Assembly (NCBI GenBank): GCA_046765875.1
Contig: JBKPSJ010000154.1
Location: 1 to 5,358, forward strand
Length of the DNA stretch: 5,358 bases
Origin: DASRHY01 sp046765875
Lineage (GTDB): Bacteria; Actinomycetota; Actinomycetes; Propionibacteriales; Kribbellaceae
Direction of reading: 5' to 3'
Part shown: piece after piece, positions 1 to 4,077 of the stretch
How the letters are laid out: the number at the start of each line of letters is the position of its first letter
Position numbering within the stretch: the stretch's first letter is position 1
Position numbers and translations under genes: made by a program
Notes under the pieces: generated by a model
What the model saw: only the letters and a program-made list of their open reading frames with translations
Told to the model about the DNA's origin: nothing
The model's database searches: none

Positions 1-845
1 GCCTTGCGCTTCGCCTCAGCTGCCGCCTTCTGCCGGGCCAGCTCCTCGAGCCCGCGCTGGCGCTGCAGGGCCACCTGGTACGACGTGTTGCGAAGCGTTG
101 CGAGCTGGCTGATCAGCCGGTGCCGCTCGGCACCCATCGACGACACAGCGGCGGACTGGGCCGCGACCGCCGCCTCTGCCCTGCGTTTGGCATCGGCCGC
201 GGCGTCTGTCGCCCTCTTGACCGCGGCGAGCGCCCTATCGGCCTGCAGCCGGAAGGCGTTCGCCACGACCTTCGAGGCCGTGTACCGCAGGTAGGCACCC
301 TGCATCGCCGCCGACACCGAGCTCGCCGTACCGGCCCGGTCGAGCAGCGACTGCGGGCCGTCGGCGGTGAACAGCGGTCCGAGCTGCGCGAGCTGCCCGC
401 CACTCTGGTACGTCGCGGCGGCGAACCGGCCGATCTGGCGGGCCTGCTCGTCGACCGTGGCCTGCGCCTTCGCCGCCCGGACGGTGGCCGCGGCGGCATC
501 GGCCTTGGCCTGCTGCAGCCGGTAAAGGGCGCCGTTGTACGCCTCGGCGGCACGGCCGGCGGCCACGCCGAGCGCCTCGAGCCGGGCGTTCGCTGCGGCG
601 AGCTGGTTCTCGATCGCGGCCACCTCGCCGGCCTTGTCGCCGACCGCCTTACGGGCCGCGTCGACCTCGGACTGGGACGGGATGACCGGTGGCTTCGGCG
701 GACTGGGATCCGCCGCGGCATGACCTGAGGACAGGGCGACCGACCCGGTCAGCGAGGCGGCGAGCACACCGGCGAGCAAGGCCTTGCCCGTCCTCGTCGC
801 GTTCGCGTTCCGGCTGCCAGGTGTCGCCCCCGTGAGCGTCGGCAC
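1..845 (-). CDS. Secreted coiled-coil protein, N-terminal part of a probable NlpC/P60 peptidoglycan hydrolase (truncated by window edge)
   Basis: The reverse strand is open from the GTG at 845-843 to the left edge, giving 281 complete codons and no stop. Residues 1-20 are polar with R/K, 21-40 are hydrophobic (KALLAGVLAASLTGSVALSS), and AAA/DPS near residue 45 fits signal peptidase I cleavage. After a short Pro-rich stretch (48-57), residues about 58-130 and 195-281 are Ala/Glu/Lys/Arg/Gln-rich with heptad character, so coiled coil. Between them lies FAAATYQSGG (141-150) and a Leu-rich segment, a pattern I recognise from the coiled-coil half of actinobacterial RipA/PcsB-like exported hydrolases. 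In such proteins the NlpC/P60 endopeptidase domain follows at the C-terminus, here outside the window, so catalysis is inferred. The start is chosen because a strong Shine-Dalgarno precedes the GTG and a signal peptide follows it; an in-frame stop lies at 926-924. Family confidence is moderate, reality of the gene high. Confidence 0.85.
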   Translation of the reverse strand, partial: MPTLTGATPGSRNANATRTGKALLAGVLAASLTGSVALSSGHAAADPSPPKPPVIPSQSEVDAARKAVGDKAGEVAAIENQLAAANARLEALGVAAGRAAEAYNGALYRLQQAKADAAAATVRAAKAQATVDEQARQIGRFAAATYQSGGQLAQLGPLFTADGPQSLLDRAGTASSVSAAMQGAYLRYTASKVVANAFRLQADRALAAVKRATDAAADAKRRAEAAVAAQSAAVSSMGAERHRLISQLATLRNTSYQVALQRQRGLEELARQKAAAEAKRK

Positions 846-851
846 GGCTGG

Positions 852-859
852 TTCCTTCC
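852..859 (-). promoter_or_regulatory. Ribosome binding site of the coiled-coil hydrolase gene
   Basis: On the minus strand GGAAGGAA lies six bases before the GTG at 845. It is the clearest Shine-Dalgarno in the window and fixes the GTG as start. The other genes here have weak or no recognisable sites. Confidence 0.8.
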
Positions 860-867
860 CGCAGGGC

Positions 868-893
868 CACGAACCCCTTCCCCAGGGTTCGTG
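868..893 (-). other. 9-bp stem-loop in the 5' leader of the hydrolase gene
   Basis: Perfect inverted repeat CACGAACCC (893-885 on the minus strand) and GGGTTCGTG (876-868) around an 8-nt loop. It lies between the proposed promoter and the ribosome binding site, ending eight bases before GGAAGGAA. No U-tract follows, so it is a poor terminator. It could stabilise the mRNA, modulate access to the ribosome binding site, or be a DNA dyad for a regulator. Confidence 0.6.
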
Positions 894-913
894 ACAACGG
901 TTTCTCACGCGTG

Positions 914-942
914 ACAGTAGTGCTCATCAACCCCAAAGGGAA
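914..942 (-). promoter_or_regulatory. Candidate promoter of the coiled-coil hydrolase gene
   Basis: On the minus strand TACTGT (919-914) matches the actinobacterial -10 pattern TAnnnT. A 17-base spacer leads up to TTCCCT (942-937), a poor -35. Transcription would begin near 907, giving a leader of about 60 nt that holds the 9-bp stem. A weak -35 next to tandem repeats is what an activator-dependent promoter looks like; that reading is inference. Confidence 0.45.
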
Positions 943-971
943 CAGTTTTCACAGAAATAACACCCGTCACA
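936..971 (-). repeat. Four tandem 9-bp TGT-headed elements, probable regulator binding site
   Basis: Read on the minus strand from 971, consecutive 9-mers are TGTGACGGG, TGTTATTTC, TGTGAAAAC and TGTTCCCTT. Each starts TGT and the period is exactly nine. TGTCAAGAC (989-981) is in the same phase two steps further upstream. The block abuts the proposed -35. OmpR-family response regulators bind head-to-tail repeats of about this period, and MtrA of actinobacteria is a known regulator of cell-wall hydrolase genes, so MtrA is the leading but unproven candidate. Confidence 0.5.
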
Positions 972-989
972 CGGCGCGTCGTCTTGACA

Positions 990-1007
990 AACTACGTTGA
1001 TGTAATT
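990..1007. promoter_or_regulatory. Operator-like imperfect dyad
   Basis: AACTAC, six bases, GTAATT: the half-sites match in five of six positions. It sits in an A+T-richer stretch between the terminator of the propeller gene and the TGT repeats, roughly 85-100 bases upstream of the proposed hydrolase start point. It could be a repressor or activator site, or chance. Confidence 0.25.
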
Positions 1008-1015
1008 CAAGAAAT

Positions 1016-1045
1016 CGGGCCGCCGGAGTTACCTCCGACGGCCCG
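1016..1045 (-). terminator. Terminator of the propeller gene
   Basis: On the minus strand CGGGCCGTCGGAG pairs with CTCCGGCGGCCCG over 13 positions with a single T/G wobble, closed by a GTAA tetraloop of the GNRA type. ATTTCTTG follows. It begins 19 bases after the stop codon of the propeller gene. The stem is very strong; the U-run is short, as is usual in actinobacteria. It separates the propeller gene from the hydrolase gene. Confidence 0.8.
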
Positions 1046-1064
1046 AGACGGGATGTCCGCAGTT

Positions 1065-2132
1065 TCAGGTCAGGCGCGCGATCCGTCCGCCGATGCCAGA
1101 TGCCCAGCAGCCGCCGCCCGCGCACTCGACGCTGTCGAAGCTGCCGCTGTCGAACTGCGTCCAGGACCAGCCGGCGTCGAAGCTCACGTCGCTGCCGGAC
1201 GGGCCTACCGCAAAGACCGTCTGCGACCCGTGCGCGAGGAACGCCGACCCCGACCGGTAGCCCTTCGGGGCCTGCGCCGACGGCACCAGCGTCCAGGTCC
1301 GGCCGCCGTCGCGGGTCACCGAGGCCGCGTCCACGGCCTGGTCCGGCTGCAGGAAGTCACCGCCGACGGCGACACCCAGCCGGCCGTCGCGGAACGCCAG
1401 CGAGAAGATGCCGGCCGCCGCGCCGCTGGCCATCGGCGAGTCGACCACGCTCCAGTGCTTGCCACCGTCGTGGGTACGGAACACCCGCGGCCGGTCGTCG
1501 CCACCGCTGGCGAACCAGGCGGTCTTGCCAGGACCCGCGACCAGGCAGGTGCCGGACGCGGCGAACGCGAACTCGTTGGGCAACGCGTCCGGCATCCCGG
1601 CGGTGGACTGGACCTGCCAGGTCCGGCCGCCGTCGTGCGTGGCGAGGATCCGGAACTTGCCGCCCACCGGGTCGCTCAGCGCCAGCCCATTGCGGTGATC
1701 GAAGAAGTCCATGCAGTCGTAGAACGCGTTCGGGTCCGGGTTGCGGAACGTCTCGGTCCAGGTCGCGCCGCCATCCGAGGTCAGGTACACGCGGGACGCA
1801 TCGCCCGGGCCGATCGCGAGCGCAACAGCCCGGCTGCTGTCGAACGCCTCGATGTCGCGGAACAGCATGGTCCCGGCACCGGCCGGGCTGACGTTGCGCC
1901 AGTGCCGGCCGCCGTCGGTCGTACGTAGCACTTGACCGGCACTGCCGGCGACCCAGGCGACGTCGCGGCTGACCGCGGCAAGACCACGCAACTGCGAGGT
2001 GCTGCCGGTCGGGGTCAGCGTCCACTCGTACGACGGCGGGTGGTGGTCGGAGCCGGCCAGGGCCGGCTGAAGGAACGCGGCGGGAGTGATGAGTCCGGCC
2101 GCGAGGGCGGCGGCGGCACGCAAGGTCCTCAT
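1065..2132 (-). CDS. Secreted BNR/Asp-box beta-propeller protein (Ycf48/sialidase-like fold)
   Basis: The product has 355 residues. A signal peptide covers 1-26 (hydrophobic 6-21, cleavage after ALA before GSD), so export is likely. The mature protein carries six Asp-box motifs (S/T-x-D-G-G-x-x-W type) at about 71-78, 118-125, 165-172, 220-227, 273-280 and 317-324; the last is degenerate, SFDAGWSW. Their spacing of 44-55 residues fits one blade each of a beta-propeller. Asp boxes are structural turns and do not show enzyme activity. Such proteins are often auto-annotated as oxidoreductase or sialidase, but I see no sialidase FRIP motif and no cofactor site. Four cysteines (140, 196, 337, 342) could form disulphides after export. 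The ATG at 2132-2130 begins the signal peptide directly; the ribosome binding site is weak. The substrate or partner is unknown. Confidence 0.9.
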   Translation of the reverse strand: MRTLRAAAALAAGLITPAAFLQPALAGSDHHPPSYEWTLTPTGSTSQLRGLAAVSRDVAWVAGSAGQVLRTTDGGRHWRNVSPAGAGTMLFRDIEAFDSSRAVALAIGPGDASRVYLTSDGGATWTETFRNPDPNAFYDCMDFFDHRNGLALSDPVGGKFRILATHDGGRTWQVQSTAGMPDALPNEFAFAASGTCLVAGPGKTAWFASGGDDRPRVFRTHDGGKHWSVVDSPMASGAAAGIFSLAFRDGRLGVAVGGDFLQPDQAVDAASVTRDGGRTWTLVPSAQAPKGYRSGSAFLAHGSQTVFAVGPSGSDVSFDAGWSWTQFDSGSFDSVECAGGGCWASGIGGRIARLT

Positions 2133-2140
2133 GACCTGAA

Positions 2141-2146
2141 AACCTA
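2141..2146 (-). promoter_or_regulatory. Possible -10 element of the propeller gene
   Basis: TAGGTT on the minus strand fits TAnnnT and ends eight bases before the ATG at 2132. Transcription would start at or just before the start codon, in keeping with the lack of a good ribosome binding site. No clear -35 is visible. Confidence 0.3.
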
Positions 2147-2184
2147 TGCCAGCCGACCGTCTGCCGCCGGGTCCCGCGGTGCGT

Positions 2185-2190
2185 CATGCT
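2185..2190 (+). promoter_or_regulatory. Possible -10 element of the GNAT-like gene (leaderless start)
   Basis: CATGCT is followed by six bases and then the GTG at 2197, the spacing expected of a leaderless transcript. It departs from TAnnnT at the first base and no -35 is evident. It favours the GTG at 2197 over the ATG at 2146 and the GTG at 2179. Confidence 0.3.
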
Positions 2191-2196
2191 GAGACC

Positions 2197-2664
2197 GTGC
2201 CGTTACTGAGCTTGCCGACCGTTTCCGTCCGGGACTCGTACCTCGCCGGCGAGACAGCGAATGCCATCGCGCTAGGCCTGCCGCGGGACTGGATCAACCA
2301 AGCCGCGAAGGACTTCCCGGCGTACGTCACCAGCAAGCGCGCACTGCGCCACTCCGACGGGGTCCCAGCCAAGGAGTACTGGTTCGTCGACGGGCCGACT
2401 TACTACGGCTCACTGCTGCTGCGGATGCGGCTGACCAGGGAACTGGAGGACGTCAGCGGACACCTGCTCACCAGGGTGATGCCGGCGTACCAGGGCCAGG
2501 GGTACGAGTTCGCCATGCAGACCCAGGCGCTGGTGATCTGTCGCGCCCACGGCCTGCAGCGCGTACTGGTGCAGGGCACGCCGACCGGCGACGGCCGCTG
2601 GTGGCTCGACGCCACAGTCGCCCCCACCGACATCAACGTACCGATCGACCCGGACTCGCCGTGA
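2197..2664 (+). CDS. GNAT-like (predicted acetyltransferase) protein, degenerate
   Basis: From the GTG at 2197 the product has 155 residues; the frame is open back to an ATG at 2146 (172 residues). That earlier start would add a Pro/Arg-rich tail lying inside the divergent promoter region. The middle resembles predicted acetyltransferases of the GNAT fold. YWFVDG (61-66) suits the strand before the core, LLLRMRLTREL (73-83) a long strand, and SGHLLTRVMPAYQGQGYEFAM (87-107) the strand 4/loop/helix of motif A that holds acetyl-CoA. The QxxGxG/A-type signature is only partial (Q99, G102, then E104). The family's usual closing N-x-x-S-x-x-x-I/NGG segment is not recognisable; the end reads instead GTPTGDGRWWLDATV. 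It may be a diverged or non-catalytic GNAT. The stop overlaps the start of the HD hydrolase gene (GTGA), so the two are probably translationally coupled. Confidence 0.7.
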   Translation: MPLLSLPTVSVRDSYLAGETANAIALGLPRDWINQAAKDFPAYVTSKRALRHSDGVPAKEYWFVDGPTYYGSLLLRMRLTRELEDVSGHLLTRVMPAYQGQGYEFAMQTQALVICRAHGLQRVLVQGTPTGDGRWWLDATVAPTDINVPIDPDSP

Positions 2665-3149
2665 CCGAGACGCCGACCAGTACGCCGACCGGCACGCCGC
2701 AGGATCTGGTCGAACGGGCCCGGCAGATCGCGATGGCCGCACACGAGAACCAGCTCGACCGGGCCGGCGCGGCGTACATCACCCATCCGGAACGAGTGGC
2801 GCAGCGAGTCGCCGGGGACCCGGGGGCGGAGATGGTCGCCTGGCTGCACGACGTGGTCGAGGACACCCCGATAACACTGGACGATCTGGCCACGGAGTTT
2901 CCGGCCGAGGTGGTGGCGGCGGTCGACGCGATCTCCAAGCGGGAGGGCGAGGGCGACGTTTACTACCACCGGGTGGCGGCCAACCCGCTCGCGCTCAAGG
3001 TCAAGTACGCCGACCTCGACGACAACTCGTCACCGCACCGGCTCGCCCGCCTGGATCCGGCGCTGCAGGAGCGGCTGCGGGCGAAGTACGCGCACGCCCG
3101 CGAGGTGCTCAGCGAAGTCGCTCCTCGATCCGCTCCACCTTCGCGCTGA
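2661..3149 (+). CDS. Small HD-domain hydrolase, Mesh1/SpoT-type (ppGpp 3'-pyrophosphohydrolase-like)
   Basis: 162 residues from the GTG at 2661, which overlaps the previous stop as GTGA. An in-frame ATG at 2601 would lie far inside the upstream gene and is unlikely. The hydrolase signature of RelA/SpoT homologues is complete: AHENQ (27-31), YITHP with H42, LHDVVEDT with H63-D64 and E67-D68, and KYADLDDN with D118 and N122. In that family the His, HD and distal Asp bind Mn2+, and the ED pair serves hydrolysis of the 3'-pyrophosphate of (p)ppGpp. There is no synthetase, TGS or ACT domain, and the length is close to that of metazoan Mesh1 (about 180). It is therefore a probable cytoplasmic stand-alone hydrolase of alarmone-like nucleotides, substrate unproven. 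Residues 2-12 are Thr/Pro-rich. Its last 41 bp overlap the convergent thiamine-binding gene. Confidence 0.88.
   Translation: MTETPTSTPTGTPQDLVERARQIAMAAHENQLDRAGAAYITHPERVAQRVAGDPGAEMVAWLHDVVEDTPITLDDLATEFPAEVVAAVDAISKREGEGDVYYHRVAANPLALKVKYADLDDNSSPHRLARLDPALQERLRAKYAHAREVLSEVAPRSAPPSR
2670..2699 (+). repeat. 12-bp tandem repeat at the start of the HD hydrolase gene
   Basis: ACGCCGACC recurs at 2670 and 2682, with a shortened copy (ACGCCG) at 2694. It encodes the Thr/Pro-rich TPTSTPTGTP. The period is in frame, so copy-number change would lengthen or shorten a probably disordered N-terminal tail without a frameshift. Confidence 0.6.
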
Positions 3150-3405
3150 GCTGACCGGCGTGCCCGGGCCGGATGTCGGCCTTGAGCACCAGTCCGACCC
3201 GCGGCGACCGCGCGGCGACGACGTCCACGGCCTGCTTGATCACGGCCATCACCTCGTCCCACTCGCCCTCGATGTTGGTGAACATCGCGTTGGTCTCGTT
3301 CGGCAGCCCGGACTCGCGGACGACCCGGACCGCTTCGGCGACGGCCTCGCTCACGCCGCCCGACTCGTCCGAGACTCCAGGGCTGATGCTGAAAGCAACG
3401 ATCAT
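3109..3405 (-). CDS. MTH1187-family thiamine-binding protein
   Basis: 98 residues, the usual length of this small ferredoxin-like family (Pfam Thiamine_BP, formerly DUF77). Recognisable features in order: MIVAFSISP (1-9, first strand), VSEAVAEAVRVVRESGLP (18-35, helix), ETNAMFTNIEGEWDEVM (37-53, the most diagnostic block), a second helix to about 64, and VGLVLKADIRPG (70-81, last strand). Homologues bind thiamine-type ligands as oligomers in the cytoplasm; the physiological role is poorly defined. The ATG at 3405 is the only start that keeps the conserved first strand at residue 1. The reverse frame stays open far upstream of this ATG, but that part has no family resemblance. The gene is convergent with the HD hydrolase gene (41-bp overlap, no terminator between them) and divergent from the cupin gene. 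Confidence 0.9.
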   Translation of the reverse strand: MIVAFSISPGVSDESGGVSEAVAEAVRVVRESGLPNETNAMFTNIEGEWDEVMAVIKQAVDVVAARSPRVGLVLKADIRPGHAGQLSAKVERIEERLR

Positions 3406-3410
3406 GTGGC

Positions 3411-3417
3411 CACTGTG
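3411..3417. promoter_or_regulatory. Possible shared (bidirectional) -10 element
   Basis: CACTGTG reads as CACTGT on the plus strand (3411-3416) and CACAGT on the minus strand (3417-3412); both resemble TAnnnT apart from the first base. On the minus side six bases separate it from the ATG at 3405, which fits a leaderless thiamine-binding transcript. On the plus side the cupin ATG is 14 bases away. The adjoining 3406-3413 (GTGGCCAC) is a perfect palindrome. No -35 is clear in either direction. Confidence 0.3.
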
Positions 3418-3430
3418 CCAGGCTCGGCCC

Positions 3431-3925
3431 ATGGGGAATGACCGCCGCCTGGTCGGGCCGAGGGATGCGCGGATCCGCTTCCTGCGTACCGCCGCGGAGA
3501 CCGAGGGCGCTCTGGTCGAACTGGAGACCGTACTCCCGCCGGGGACCAAGGGACCACCCCTGCATATACACCTGCGCGAGCGCGAGTCGTTCTGGGTCAT
3601 GGATGGCGAACTGGCGATCCGGTCCGACCGGGACTGGCGGCTGTACGGCGCGGGCGAGTCCGCGGTGGTCGAGCCCGGAACGCCGCACACCTTCGCCAAC
3701 AACTCCGGCGCGCCCGCGACCTTCGTCGTACGGATCGAGCCGCCGGACCCGTTCGAGACGATGATCCGGATCGGGCTGGCGTCGAAGACGATGCCGCTGC
3801 TCAGGCTTGCCGAGGTCCACCACGGCGACGACGCCACGCTGATGCTGGCCAAGGCTCCGGTCTTCGCCCAGCGGATGGTCTGGAACGGCCTGGCCGGAAT
3901 CGCGCGCATCGTACACAGGCAGTGA
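3431..3925 (+). CDS. Single-domain cupin protein
   Basis: 164 residues. Cupin motif 1 is intact: G41 then HIH (45-47), four residues, E52, six residues, G59. Motif 2 follows as GESAVVEPGTPHTFAN (75-90), with H86 and N90. Thus H45, H47, E52 and H86 give the standard three-His/one-Glu metal site. The intermotif stretch is short (about 15 residues), typical of small bacterial cupins. After the barrel, residues 103-164 form an extra C-terminal part with PPDPFETMIRIGLASKT and a helical segment, common in cupins annotated only as cupin domain-containing protein. The reaction cannot be told from sequence: isomerase, dioxygenase or ligand-binding roles are all possible. The ATG at 3431 sits 25 bp from the divergent thiamine-binding gene; no strong ribosome binding site is seen. 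The product is probably cytoplasmic, as no signal peptide is present. Confidence 0.88.
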   Translation: MGNDRRLVGPRDARIRFLRTAAETEGALVELETVLPPGTKGPPLHIHLRERESFWVMDGELAIRSDRDWRLYGAGESAVVEPGTPHTFANNSGAPATFVVRIEPPDPFETMIRIGLASKTMPLLRLAEVHHGDDATLMLAKAPVFAQRMVWNGLAGIARIVHRQ

Positions 3926-3967
3926 GCCGGCTCACGCGAGATATGTGACCAGCACCATCCGTAAACA

Positions 3968-3984
3968 GCCCAGGCCGTCTGGGC
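3968..3984 (+). terminator. Weak hairpin downstream of the cupin gene
   Basis: GCCCAG, five bases, CTGGGC: a perfect 6-bp stem starting 43 bases after the cupin stop. A small CCGG/CCGG repeat overlaps its end (3984-3995). There is no U-tract, so termination here is only a suggestion. Confidence 0.35.
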
Positions 3985-3994
3985 CGGTTCTCCG

Positions 3995-4032
3995 GCGGTG
4001 CGATCGCTGAAGTGAGGCTGATTCCGCACCGC
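3995..4032. repeat. 8-bp inverted repeat in the cupin-MuiA intergenic region
   Basis: GCGGTGCG (3995-4002) and CGCACCGC (4025-4032) are perfect complements separated by 22 bases. The left arm runs into the 8-bp palindrome GCGATCGC (4000-4007). It could be a hairpin in read-through RNA or an operator upstream of the MuiA promoter. Apart from these elements and the promoter, nothing else is seen in 3926-4077. Confidence 0.4.
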
Positions 4033-4064
4033 TTCTTCGGACGCGACTGCTCCCGAACGCGGGC

Positions 4065-4070
4065 TACTGT
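4065..4070 (+). promoter_or_regulatory. -10 element of the MuiA-family gene, probable leaderless transcript
   Basis: TACTGT matches TAnnnT and is followed by seven bases (CGGCGGC) and the ATG at 4078. Transcription starting at the A of the ATG would give a leaderless mRNA. No other ribosome binding site explains this start, and no good -35 is visible. The same hexamer is the proposed -10 of the hydrolase gene. Confidence 0.55.
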
Positions 4071-4077
4071 CGGCGGC

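Noticed and set aside
113..728. Open frames of about 200 codons on both strands in the left part of the window
   Set aside because: They are Arg/Pro-rich shadows of the true reverse frame, which has a signal peptide, coiled coil and ribosome binding site.
984..989. Consensus -35 TTGACA on the plus strand
   Set aside because: No -10 lies at 16-19 bases, and transcription would run into the stem at 1016-1045 and antisense through the propeller gene.
846..1015. c-di-AMP (ydaO-type) riboswitch upstream of the hydrolase gene
   Set aside because: Such riboswitches do precede actinobacterial NlpC/P60 genes, but I cannot find the conserved paired and G-rich segments, and the leader after the likely promoter is only about 60 nt.
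984..1928. A plus-strand open frame of about 314 codons opposite the propeller gene
   Set aside because: It runs through the terminator and is antisense to a gene with six clear Asp boxes; its translation is Arg/Ala/Val-rich with no recognisable motif.
2146..2196. Earlier ATG start for the GNAT-like gene
   Set aside because: The added residues are Pro/Arg-rich and unlike the family, and the codons would overlap the upstream promoter region of the divergent gene. The GTG at 2197 has leaderless-type spacing.
2601..2660. Earlier ATG start for the HD hydrolase gene
   Set aside because: It would overlap the upstream gene by 64 bases and add an Arg/His-rich tail; the GTGA overlap at 2661 is the usual coupled arrangement.
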